64,000 nucleotides of DNA from Diphasiastrum complanatum. Taxonomy: Eukaryota > Streptophyta > Lycopodiopsida > Lycopodiales > Lycopodiaceae. The notes below the pieces were generated by a model. It had not been told where the DNA came from, did no database searches, and saw only the letters and a list, made by a program, of their open reading frames with translations. The translations under genes and the position numbers were made by a program. Positions 1 through 10,337 of the stretch are shown here, in pieces (within the stretch, counting starts at the first letter, position 1; every line of letters starts with the position of its first letter). Where the stretch lies: positions 14,262,796 through 14,326,795 of the forward strand of contig CM055110.1 in the NCBI GenBank assembly GCA_029204225.1, read 5' to 3'.

Positions 1-115
1 ACTTAGTCATATGTTCAAGAGTAAAGCATCACACATAGAGGAGGGAGAATCATTTAATCCTTGGTATCCAATATTTGAGTTCACAAAAGCTTTCCACCAC
101 ACTCACACATGGATC

Positions 116-191
<76 letters not shown>

Positions 192-629
192 AAGAAAAAT
201 TGGGGTAGCCCTTCTAGCCATGCCACTCCATCTCATGCATGCCATCTCCTCCTAGCGACCTCTATCTCCCTCACTATGGCACCCAAGAAGAAGGGGGACT
301 ATGTTATGATCACAATCATAGATACTAGTATCAAATTAAGTATAAGACAACAAAGAAACATTCACAAAGCATTCTCTAGCTAGGAAACCCGCATGAATAT
401 CAATGGCCACCAATAGGTCCAACAAAGATCTCCAGTACAAAGATGGAACTCCCCTAAAAAGAGCTCAAGGATCCAAAACATAAACCGAATAATACTGGAG
501 TGATGGCCTCTATTTATAGTAATTAGGCAATCATTCTAGGGCATCCAGTCAGGGTATTCATCCCTTTGGCCCATTACTAGGCATTTGGCCCATTTAAGTA
601 TCAAATGTATTTAAAAGGGCTTTAACAAT
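1..629 (-). mobile_element. Partial LTR-like sequence (minus orientation)
   Basis: Read on the minus strand, a run of G (PPT-like, about 630-640) is followed by TGTTAAAGCCC, a usual plant LTR start. About 110 bases further on comes a TATA-like CTATAAATAG (near 510-520 on the plus strand). The far end lies outside the window and contains a (CT)n tract. No second copy is present, so the LTR assignment rests only on these landmarks. Confidence 0.35.
121..189. repeat. (CT)n microsatellite
   Basis: About 34 uninterrupted CT units. The Ser-Leu reading frames across it are artefacts of the repeat. Confidence 0.98.
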
Positions 630-1690
630 CCCCCCTTTTCAAACATTGCCCTTAATGTGGTATATACTTTAAACTGCTAGAGCTAATTTTGTACCACTGT
701 TTGTCGTTTTCATTTATGGCTTATAAATTCATCCTAATGGTGCTAGGCAAAGAGCCAAATCCCCTACAACCGCGAAAACCCACTTTTAGTACCTTCTCCT
801 TATCCTGCGAGCTCATATTAGAGCCACAAAAGGCACGACACGACTTTCTTGCTTTGCACTTCTCCCCTTGGTGCACCTATACCTCCGCCCACTTCAAAGG
901 AATACCTATGCCGCTTGCTGGACCAGGTTTCGTGACACTCAGCGGTGGGTACCACGCATGCTAGCTGACTCCACTTTACCCTTTGACCTGCCTTCATAAA
1001 TCAAGGCCTTTGAAATGGCATCCTCAAGGGTCTTGCAAGCTTCATTCAGCACATGAGGACGACAAGTCTTCTCATAGAAAATAAACTTGTGGACCTACGT
1101 CCAATCTAGAATGTCCTCAAGAATCTTCATAAGGATTTTTTGATAACCATCTGCATACGCCTACACAAAAAGCAATCTTTGACGGTACAAGTGCCATGCA
1201 TCCATTGCCCGTACATGCTCGTGGGGCAAAGTAGACTGAGCACAAAAGACAGGCCAAAAATCATATCTTATTGTGAAATTAGAATATATCCAATTTCACA
1301 AATTTTAAATGAGAAGTCAGTGATGTCATAAGGTAAAGCTTAGAAACAATATACAAGCAACCCAAAAAGTCAAACGATCTAAATCAAAACAATGATATAG
1401 AATTCAATAAACAATAAATCTTAGCCAAATAGCATTGCTGATGTCTCATCGGTACCCAAGCATCAGTTGCTAACTGGGCTCTGAAAGAATTCGGATACTC
1501 TTGGGTAGACCTATTGTTGAATAAGGAGCGAATGACAATCAATAAGAAGAAAGAAAAAATAATTATAATGATAATAATTCAAATAAAATAAAAAACAAAA
1601 ACCATAATATGTAGACAAGTTACCGAGACAAAGACAAAGACAAAGACAAAACACAAAATACTAGAGACAAAGTGGGCTCCAATTCCAGGG
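630..1690. other. No confident gene; probable decayed retroelement
   Basis: The minus strand at about 960-1140 gives a short gag-like stretch (motif KTLEDAISKALIYEG) broken by a stop, which would suit the interior of the element whose LTR lies to the left. A short (ACAAAG)n run sits at about 1624-1650. The rest is unassigned. Confidence 0.3.
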
Positions 1691-1691
1691 C

Positions 1692-3899
1692 ATGTGGCAT
1701 CCACACATGGCTGGCCATGCCCCTTGGATGCTCGAACTACTGAATAGCAACCATTGGAGCCTACTAGTTACCACCTGTATCATTGTTTATTTTGATGACA
1801 TTCTTGTTTTTGATGTTTCTTTGCATGATCATGTCATCCATTACATTCTGCTTTTCGTCTCCTTGTTACTCATCTCCGGTATGCCAAGCTGTTGAATTGT
1901 TCTTATTTTGTTACTGAAATTTCTTTCCTTGGTTTTGTTATGTATGACGGTCATCTCCGCTTGGATCCTCATAAAGTTTATTTCTTCGGCTGTTCCTGCT
2001 CTTCCAAATTTTCTTGGTTTGGCTCTTCGTTTGACTCATCCTAGTCCTCATTTTTCTTCTAATGTCCCTCCTTTGCATCATTCATTTAAGGAGAAAGTTA
2101 TCTTTGTGTTTTTTCTGGAGTGTCAGATTGCTTCTGATACTCTTAAGTTTCTTTCAGTTTTTGCTCTGTTTATGTGCCTTCTTGATTTTTCTCAACCTTT
2201 CGCTATTGATGCTAGTTTTATTGGCCTAGGAGCCTTGTTACGTCAAGCTGCTAGTGTCATTGCTTATGAGTCCTATCGTATACGTTCTTACGAACAACGA
2301 TATTCCCCTCATGAGAAAGAGTAACAAGCTATTATCCATGCTCTTAAGAAGTAGAGTCACTGTCTTTATCGCACTCATTTTGATATTTTTACTAATCACC
2401 AATCTCTTCATTATATCTTTAGTCAGAAAGATCTTAGTGACTATCAATATTGTTGGCTCTAATTTTTGTAGACTTTTTCTTTTCATATTCATTATAAATT
2501 TGGCGCATCTAATGATGTTGTGGATGCTTTATCTCCTACCTGCTTTGATCCATAGTCTTGTCACAATTTCCCCTCCTTGGTTTGATCTCTTACCTTCAAC
2601 TTAGCCCCAATGTCCTGATTTTTGTGACGTTTATGCTTCTTCTATCTCATTCTCTTGTTCTCACTAGGTTTATTCCTGCCACGATTATCACCTTTATCAT
2701 ACGAAACTTTATGCTTTCCTAGTACTCTCAACATTTGTTCCGGCTTCTCCTCAATGCTCATTCCTCTCATGTCCATGGTCACTTTGGTTTTCGGAAGACA
2801 TTAGCCCATCTCCGTGATTATGTCAATGAAAACTAATTTTGCCACTCTTCTGCATCATTTTTCTTTCTGCCTTCGTAATAAGGACTCTCGTGCCAAGCCC
2901 ACTGGTCTCTTGTAGCATTGGCCGATCCCTCATCACCAATGGACCGATACTTCCATGAACTTTATCCTTGGCCTTCTGTGTACCTAGCATGGTCACAATT
3001 CTTATTTGGTGTTTGTGGATAGGTTTTCAAAATCAGCTCATTTCATACCAGTTTGGAGCACGATTATGCCACCAAGTGTGCTTGCCTTTCCATCTTTGAG
3101 ATTTTTCACCTGCATGGGTTGCCTCGTTATATCCTCACTAGTTGAAATAGAAAGTTTACATCTCTACCTTTTCGAGAAAGTCAAAGCACATTTTGGATAT
3201 TCGACTTATGGGTACTACATATCATGCTTTTGATGATGGTGACATCTAAGGTTCTTAATCATGTCCTTGAGGATTATATTTGTGCTATTTGGCTTCTCCT
3301 ATTGGCCAAGATTGGGATTAGCATTTATGCCTTGTCGAGTATAGTTTAGCAATGGTATTGCTCTTCTATAGATAAGCATCGTCGCCATGCTGAATTTTAG
3401 GAGGGTGCTATGGTTTACTTGCTACTCGCCATCACTTTGTTCAGGGTCAATCTTCCATTGAAAAGCTTGCTCCTCGTTATTATGGGGCTTTTCAGATTTT
3501 GCAATGTGTTAGTTCGGTTGCATATTGTCTTCAGTTACCTTCAACAACACGAGCCTGTGACAATTTTCATGATAGTTTGCTTCGTGTTGCTATTGGTGAC
3601 ATTATTCCTCGCTCTGCTACATTCTGGATGCTCCTAGGTTTTTTCCATTTCTCCCTACCGATATCCTTCAAGTTCACCTTTAGTATGATCATCACCAACG
3701 GCAGGTTCAGTATTTAGTCTAGTGGGATGGCCATCCTATTGAGGAGGCCACTTGGAAGTTGGGAGTCATTTGATGTTTTCACTCATGCTCCTCTCCAAGC
3801 TGATCAGGCACGTGCTTTAGTAGCTGCTATTTACAATCCTGTTTCTCCATTGGCTTCAGCTAGCTCCAGGTATTCGGGGCTTAATTTTTATCTGTGGGA
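1692..3899 (+). pseudogene. Ty3/gypsy chromovirus pol relic (RT to chromodomain)
   Basis: Decayed polyprotein in several frames with many stops, but the domains appear in canonical order. They are RT with YFDDILVF (about 1790-1815), the RNase H start with AIDASFIGLGALL and YSPHEKE (about 2200-2320), and an H2C2 integrase finger region around HGHFGFRKTLAHLRD (about 2770-2820). Integrase follows with VDRFSKSAHFIP (about 3015-3050), then the integrase C-terminus with YYGAF (about 3480) and a chromodomain remnant ending in IEEATWK (about 3735-3765). The chromodomain places it among the chromoviruses. It lies antisense inside intron 2 of the NDA gene. No frame is long enough to be functional. Confidence 0.85.
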
Positions 3900-3996
3900 G
3901 TGTTATAGACATATAGATCCATGCCATCTTTATAACAGGTACATTCTATTTGTCGTTGTTATTTGAGACACTTTTTATTTGTTGCTGTTATTTGTT

Positions 3997-4223
3997 GTAC
4001 GGCACTTGGTACGGCACGGGTGCCGTGGGTGTCATACAGGTGCCGTGGAACTTCAGTTCCACAGCAACCACGGCACCTGTTTTTTTTTTTTTTTTTTTTT
4101 TTCAAATTTTAGAGTCATTTCTTAAGTGAAAAAACCAAAAAAAAAAAAAAAAACAGGTGTCTACCACGGCACGTGTGCCGTGGTACAGCACCTGATACAG
4201 TACCTGGACCCCCCGTGGGGTAC
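3997..4223. mobile_element. Short foldback (MITE-like) element
   Basis: The ends resemble inverted GTAC...GTAC arms. Inside are an inverted pair of 13-base arms (4036-4048 with 4068-4080), a poly-T tract (about 4080-4102) pairing with a poly-A tract (about 4137-4153), and a near-perfect palindrome at 4163-4186 of the form TACCACGG-N8-CCGTGGTA. There is no coding capacity. I could not find a convincing target-site duplication, so class and exact limits are uncertain. Confidence 0.6.
4163..4186. repeat. Palindrome TACCACGG-N8-CCGTGGTA
   Basis: Eleven-base arms flank a 2-base centre. The outer eight bases on each side equal those of the palindrome at 8405-8428. Confidence 0.95.
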
Positions 4224-4580
4224 TTTGGCCCAGAAACACTATTTTACATGGTTCCTAAGTTGTCCTAATATTTGAGTTTCAGTATTTCCCTCTTAGTTAA
4301 ATGAAGGAAGGTAGGGTTTTTGCCTACAAATAGCCACTAAGGCTATTCATAAACAACTTATGATTGTTTTTGCTATTGCTCAACTAGGGTTTTAGCTTCA
4401 TCATCCATCTGTTCTCAGGTAGGGATCATCCATGAACCATGGTCTTCTCTTTATGTGAATGCTTTTTTGTGATTTGAGTCCTTAACTGCCACTACTGAAT
4501 CTCTTTTGAAAGACGTTTCTAACTAAGGCTGAAAAAATAAACCCTAGATACCCATAACAAAACAATAATGTGCCACTTAC

Positions 4581-4822
4581 ATTTTGTAGTCAAGGAGCGT
4601 ACCAGGAATATCAGAAATCATCAAGTTATACAAAAGCTTGCTACGTATATCTCTTGCATGCGATACTTCACGAAGAAAAATTGCATTTTCTTCTACACCA
4701 TGTATGCCAAAAGTGCGAGCCTGAGCTCCTGTGGCAATTACAAGCTTATCATATGCCACCTTAAATGGCCAAGTTGTTACTTGGCCTTTGAATTGATCAT
4801 CCACAATAGCCTCACAGTGCAC
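4581..4822 (-). CDS. NDA: Alternative NAD(P)H dehydrogenase, exon 2
   Basis: Second exon of a rotenone-insensitive type II NAD(P)H:ubiquinone oxidoreductase, a single-polypeptide flavoenzyme on the matrix face of the inner mitochondrial membrane that oxidises NAD(P)H without pumping protons. The exon opens after a TACAG acceptor with VHCEAIV and contains the family-typical [16 protein letters not shown] and AIFLREV motifs. The phase-0 junction with exon 1 (NRE|VHCE) fits the family. Two donors are possible: a strong GTAAGT just below 4581, or GTACGC just below 4603. The second would end the exon at SDIPG, where similarity to relatives stops, so the true end may be 4603. No stop or frameshift is seen. 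Exon 3, which should carry the second Rossmann motif (GGGPTGVE-like), is not in the window. Confidence 0.85.
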
Positions 4823-5434
4823 CTGTACGAGATTCATCGTAGTTCAAATAATATGATCAGCTTTGTTTGAGTAAGTTACAAAGACAAAAACTATGTAAGC
4901 GAAAAATCATGTACTACACTGCAGAATCTAATTCTCATGTTTCAACTTAAGACATTTACGTACTTAAAAATACACAATCAACATTTTGCTCTTTATTGTA
5001 CTGGTAGCTGATATGAGCCCATTGTCGCCTTGGTACTCTAAGGTATAAGTACTTAATGCATCTTAGTAGTAATAAGCCTATGGGTCTAAGCAAGAAACAA
5101 GCATACATTTGCTACCTTCCTTGGGCTTAAAATGCTCTTCACCTTGATGAAATGAATGTGTTACAACTTATGATCATTTCAGTACATATAAGTATGAGTT
5201 GACCTTCTTGTGTCATTAACTAATGATTTAGAAATCTAAATGCTTGGGTAATTAATGTGTATTTATGGAGCTTTATTTGAGCTAGTAGCTCAAACTACTC
5301 TCTTGTGAACTAGCCCCTCAAGTTGCTCTAGGGTGTGTGAAGCCCAAAACCCTATGTGGGTTGGGGGGGAGAGAGAAAGAAAGAAAGCTTCCATGCCAAA
5401 AGGCATATAAGATGAATAAGCACATATCAAGTGT

Positions 5435-5518
5435 GTGGAATAAGTTGGCGTGTATGAAAAATGTGGAATAAGTGGGAGCGTATGAAAAATGTGGAATAAG
5501 TGGGAGCATATGAAAAAT
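5435..5518. repeat. 28-bp tandem repeat, 3 copies
   Basis: Three head-to-tail units at 5435-5462, 5463-5490 and 5491-5518, each beginning GTGGAATAAG and ending TATGAAAAAT. The last two differ at one base. Confidence 0.95.
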
Positions 5519-5769
5519 GTCTCCGAATCCATAGAAGAAAAATGCATGTGATGTAAATCTAAGTACAAATACCAAAAGAAACAACATAGGTGTGAACCAT
5601 GATGTAGCTATAGATGATGGTATAAAGCCTCAAATCATGCACTAGAGGCGGTGGTAATTCTACTTTTGATACTGAAGAAAGATGTAATACAAGCTACAGT
5701 AAGAGGTAAAGCTGGGATATGCTGCCAACCTCGAATATGAGAGGGACCTTTCCTCGTGGCATCATCTTG

Positions 5770-5835
5770 AGAGAGAGAGACACACACACACGCAAGCGCG
5801 CGCGCACATATGCACGCACACACACACACACACAT
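5770..5835. repeat. Mixed GA/CA/CG dinucleotide tract
   Basis: GA units pass into CA units, then a short CG-rich alternation and CA again. All of it is alternating purine-pyrimidine after the GA part. Confidence 0.95.
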
Positions 5836-6147
5836 GTTCTATTATTCCATAATTTAAAAAGCATAGATAGCTCTAGAGATCTGAGGACGGGGTAGGGTGG
5901 ATTGGAAAGTGAGTCTCCCTTGGGTTGGTGAACAAGCCTTTTTTGTTGGAACTTGGAACGAAGGTTCTCAATGAGCTTCTCGTGCATAAGCATTTTGTAC
6001 TTCCATTTTGCCTTGAGGTTTCAAAACTTGAAAGTTGAGGCTAGATAGTATATGGGTGGATAGAGAGTACAAGGGGCCATGGGTGAGATAGTAGGAAATA
6101 GGAGTCTAGTATAGAGGCTAGAACTTTGAACTTTGGGTTAAGGGTAT

Positions 6148-6333
6148 ATGGAATCGACATTCAAGATCATGGTGAAGGCAAGAGGTCCCACTTGGGAACA
6201 CGTGAGAATTGCTGCAAGATATGGCAGCTCAGGCACAAAGAGGAGGACTTGCAAGTATTGCAATGTTACCTACACAAATGGTCCTTTGCCGATCCAAGCA
6301 CACCTCCTTCGAGAGTGTGTAACTACGACATAG
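6148..6333 (+). pseudogene. BED-type zinc-finger fragment of a hAT-like transposase
   Basis: About 61 codons with PTWEH followed by KRRTCKYCNVTYTNG and AHLLREC, giving the W-E-H...C-x2-C...H-x4-C pattern of BED fingers found at the N-terminus of hAT transposases. No catalytic hAT domain or dimerisation region follows. It sits antisense inside NDA intron 1 and is either a fragment or a residual exon. A host BED protein is possible but less likely given the isolation. Confidence 0.6.
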
Positions 6334-6815
6334 TTGCTTGCTCATAGATGCCACAAGATATTGGATTGGCAAGATCTAGTAGTGCTATAGCAGTTGCACA
6401 TGAACTTTAAATATTTACTTATCAATTTGTGACTTTTGCTTTGGCCTTCAAGTTTCAACACCTTGGTTTTAGCTTCTGAGTTATAAGTTATAACTTGTAA
6501 GTTGTGTGTAGCTACTTAATGACCAATAATTATAAAATATAGTCTATGAATTGTAATAATAAGTTCTAAATTCTAACTTGTACAATGTAAAGGCTATGTA
6601 AAAATGATAATTGATTGCTCATTAAGCATCTGCCTTTGCCATTGTGCATTTTGAATCGTAATTCGAAAGTTGTGATGTCCATTATCAACATGATCTTCAA
6701 AGTCTCCTCCCAAATCACAAGCTTCACAACCTACTTCAAATGGCATGCCCTCTTCACCAGCTTATCTAGGGTTTAGATCCTTGGACTAGCACTTTCTCAT
6801 ATGTCATCTAACTCA

Positions 6816-6820
<5 letters not shown>

Positions 6821-6887
<67 letters not shown>
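6821..6887. repeat. (GA)n microsatellite
   Basis: About 33 uninterrupted GA units inside NDA intron 1. Confidence 0.98.
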
Positions 6888-6889
<2 letters not shown>

Positions 6890-8350
6890 AAGCTACAAGC
6901 ATAGTTATAACTTGTTACTCACAGGTTTGAAATTTCAAGTTACTAGATGTTTGAACCTTTAACCCTAGACTCTAGAGGAACTTGGAAATACTAAGTAGTT
7001 ATAAATAACTTAATAAGCATTGAGCAAGTCTTAACTCTCAAGAAACATTTAGAATTTTAATACAAAACCTAGGTCTCGACCCCCTTTTCCACCATCTTGA
7101 CTCCTACAGGAGGCTGCAAGTGTCAAGATAATGAAATTTACATGTGAGAACTTAGAAGTGAACTGTACTTTCTCAAATCAAAGATCCAAGAGGATATACA
7201 AAACTTCTTGGTTGGAGTTTTAACTATACTTGTCATGGATCACTTATGTTTCAAGAAGCCGATCTCGCAACTACTTCCATCAAGAAATCCAGCGTTCGAA
7301 TCGGAAAAGTTTTCGAATCGGTTTTAGGGTTTAGGATAAAAAAAGGTTCAATCGATTTTCTGATCATTGCAATAAACATACAATTATCTGGTAACAACAG
7401 TATATGAATAATTTTATGGTCTATACTTGTGTAAATGTAGGGTATATGCTGTATGTACCAAGATTTTTTGATTCCCTGTATATTTGCATAGAAAATTCAG
7501 AATGCTTCTATTGATAATCTGATTCATTCAGATTCAAAGCAGCTGCAGCTCATATACTCATGTTTTTTTGATGAAGATCACCTCCCATGTGAAGATTGAA
7601 CTGTAATGATACTGAAATGGGCTGTACAAGGTATTATCAGGTCGTATTATTGATATTGAATAGAAATCCTTTTTTAGTTCAAATTCGAACTGCCGATTCA
7701 AGTCGGCCCTCAAAACATTGTAGCACTGATATTGTTAAGATTATGTTATCGTTCTTCAACAAAATTATGTGAAGTTTGCAACAAAGTATCAAAGCTAGGA
7801 GCTTGGAATTATTTGGCGAGAATATCAGAGATAATAGATTTGCAGCTTATAACTTTTTCCTGGATATGCCACCTTGTGAGTTTGTTGTTGCAAGGTATGT
7901 AGATCATATCAATACAATAGTGGATCTTTTGAAGGGTGCTCATATATGAATCAAACTAATGCAAAGAAAGAGCAATATCTTCTTCTAGTCAACATCACGG
8001 GCCCATAATTCACATGAGGATGCTTAGTCTTTAGTTTGCTTGTTTTATAATCTAATACAAACTTCTTGTTACTTGTTAGAATGCAGAGCTCCTTTTTTGT
8101 AAAAGTATTACAGACTACATGACAATTGCTATGACACTTGATGCTCGAAGATTGGAACTATATATTTATGTAAAATTTGAGATTTTGGCCCTTCGTCGCA
8201 CATCACTTACAATGTACGTGTCAAATTTAATTATGCACAAAAGTACAATGTTGGAGATCACACATTCTCTTGAGATCATAAAATGTATGATTTCTAAATC
8301 AATAAATCTTTAGGTTTTCTACAATTTTAAGCATCGTGACATGTTTGTAA

Positions 8351-8775
8351 CATAGAACCCACGGTTCTCAGAACCGTGGGTCCTGGGAAGCGTGGGGTGA
8401 ACCGTACCACGGTTCATGAACCGTGGTACGGTTCCTCTATTTAATTACTTAATTAATTAACTAATTACCAAATTCCCCCCAAAACCCCTCCCAAGGCATT
8501 TTTGGTCCTCATTTCACAGATTTAACAACTGGTCCTCAGATTTCACAAATGATTTCACAGATTTTTGGTCCTCATTTCACAAATGCTATGGTCCTCCCCA
8601 AAAAAAATAATTAACCTCCCTAACAATTCTGGTTTTTTTTTGTTTTTCTTGGCCATTTTTTGCATATTTTTGGGCTGTTTTGGGGGATGGGACCAAATTA
8701 AAAATCAATCAATTAATTAGTACCGTTCACCTTTCTAAGAACCGTGGTGAACGTCCACGGTTCTCAGATTCTATG
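8351..8775. mobile_element. hAT-like non-autonomous element (MITE), 425 bp
   Basis: The ends are CATAGAA and its inverse TTCTATG. They are flanked by identical 8-base duplications GTTTGTAA at 8343-8350 and 8776-8783, the duplication length typical of hAT elements. Near the left end are an inverted repeat with 12-base arms (8357-8381) and a perfect 36-bp palindrome (8399-8434). The right end carries diverged versions of the same CCGTGG and GGTGAAC units. The AT-rich interior has no ORF. It lies in NDA intron 1. Confidence 0.8.
8399..8434. repeat. Perfect 36-bp palindrome
   Basis: The two 18-base halves are exact reverse complements with no spacer. The inner 24 bases (8405-8428) have the form TACCACGG-N8-CCGTGGTA, as at 4163-4186. 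Confidence 0.97.
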
Positions 8776-9743
8776 GTTTGTAATAATGTTCTATGCTTGT
8801 GCATTGTCCTATGCTCTTTAATTTGAGGCCTTTCTTATTGTATAACTATTAACAACTAATGGGCATTTTAAAAATTCGCAAAAACTTTTATTCTTTTGGA
8901 AACCCTAAACTAGAAAAAATATTCCAATCGTTTGGTCAAAGTTTCCAGACATTTGAAACACATTTCAAACGTTTCACGTTTGGGAGTTTCAAACATTTGG
9001 TTGCTACACTTGCTATCCCATAAAAGCATCCTAATTAATCAACAACTATGGGATCCCATACCACCGGAGCCCATCCTGCTACCCTAGAGATGCTTCATCC
9101 AACCAATAAAAAGTGAGTAACCGTTACAGTTTAGACTATGTGACCTGCCATGACGACAGACTTAGGATAAACCATATGTCTATGAAACTTCCAGGTTAAC
9201 GTTAACAATCACATAAGAAATTAATGCAAGTCTGACAGCGAATTTGTGAGGGGAGAGAGTCCACTTCCAATAAAATCTTCAAAAAGTGCTGGAGACAAAT
9301 TTGGTCGACCAGAGCTGGTGGATATATATTTGAAGAAAACTCAATTGAGGAAGAAAGAAGCATGAGATTTGAACAAGCTTATAATGGGCATAATTGAATT
9401 AAGAATGTATCTTTCTTTCAAATGATTATTGATAATAATTAACGACATCTTTTAATTGTAACTGTTAAGGATGGCTATCTGTGTTCTTAACTTATGGCAA
9501 TCCTCTTCGATAAGACACGACATTGTTTGCAAAAAAGGACGGCACAGTCACTGAAATCGTATTATTCTTTGGCCATATGAAGACTCTATGCACAATAGTA
9601 TTGAGAGATATGGTGAAAAATGTAAAATGAACGAGAGCATTCGTCTAGTCACATGCTTGAGATTATTGGATAGACGAACATCATGGTTGATGGACACAAC
9701 AATGTTCTGATTAAGTCAATGCTTAATTGGGATGATAACTCAC

Positions 9744-10337
9744 CTCGCGATTGAGAGGGTCCACGCCTGTGCATTGTGCCAAAAAGGCATAAGAGTTTGG
9801 AGCTTTCGCAAGTGCTGGCTGAATGGTGCGTAACGGCTCTGTCGCAGACCTGAACTCAAGTGTTCCTACACAGGTTGAAGCCAGCAATGGAGTGAACACC
9901 ATATGATTTCGGGCCGATATGCATACGATGTCGTATAATTGCGTATCGATATCCTTCATAAGCCTGCACCCAGCCCAGCCAGATCCGAGCACCACTATCC
10001 TAGGCTTCTCACTCGGCTTTGTTGGCCCTAGTTCGCTCATTCGAGCCACATGCTCTCCCCCGTCACCTTCCTGGACTTCTGCAATATCTTGCGCTTCTCT
10101 AAGCTCCAGCGCTTCTGGCGTAGGAGCTGAAGAGCCCTTCTGCTCATGAAGCACGTTCTGCTGATCATGAAGCACGGCAATGGAGCATTGCTGCAATGAA
10201 GTCCGTAAGAAAGGATGGCATGCTGTGAAGGTAGTAGTGCCTGAAGCAGGAGGAATTAGCGATGGTTGCAAAGGTGGCACGGCAGCAGGCGCACTTGACG
10301 AAGCACGGAGAATTAGCGGCAGATTCTTTCGCAACAT
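9744..10337 (-). CDS. NDA: Alternative NAD(P)H dehydrogenase, exon 1
   Basis: First coding exon, 198 codons, of the NDA-type internal alternative NAD(P)H dehydrogenase. The start is the ATG at 10335-10337; a longer frame opens only with TTG. The first 50 or so residues are basic and rich in Ser, Ala and Pro with no acidic residue, as expected for a mitochondrial presequence. At about residues 110-130 lies the FAD Rossmann motif VVLGSGWAG, followed by [22 protein letters not shown], a family hallmark (quoted in two parts: [12 protein letters not shown] and [10 protein letters not shown]). The exon ends at DPLNRE with a GTGAGT donor. Reading is intact. The NDB alternative is excluded by the sequence around GTLEFRS and the lack of an NDB-type insert. 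The gene continues beyond the left edge of the window. Confidence 0.92.

Larger units (their letters stand above)
3900..4430 (+). mobile_element. Probable 3' LTR of the chromovirus relic
   Basis: A purine-rich CTGTGGGAG immediately precedes TGTTATAGAC at about 3900, as expected for a PPT followed by an LTR start. A TATA-like stretch follows near 4330. The right end is not defined because no 5' LTR is in the window. The LTR is interrupted by the foldback element at 3997-4223. Confidence 0.4.
4823..9743 (-). other. Intron 1 of the NDA gene (4.9 kb)
   Basis: Bounded by GTGAGT (below 9744) and TACAG (above 4822), both phase 0. It holds a 28-bp tandem repeat, a CA-rich tract, a BED-finger transposase fragment, a 67-bp (GA)n tract and a hAT-like non-autonomous element. 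Outside these, about 6350-6800, 6900-8340 and 8800-9740 show no recognisable feature. Confidence 0.85.

Noticed and set aside
11-383. Ser-Leu-rich reading frames over the first (CT)n tract
   Set aside because: Translation of a dinucleotide repeat. No conserved flanks or start context.
5435-5518. CRISPR-like direct repeats
   Set aside because: The 28-bp units are contiguous without spacers, and the DNA is a plant intron.
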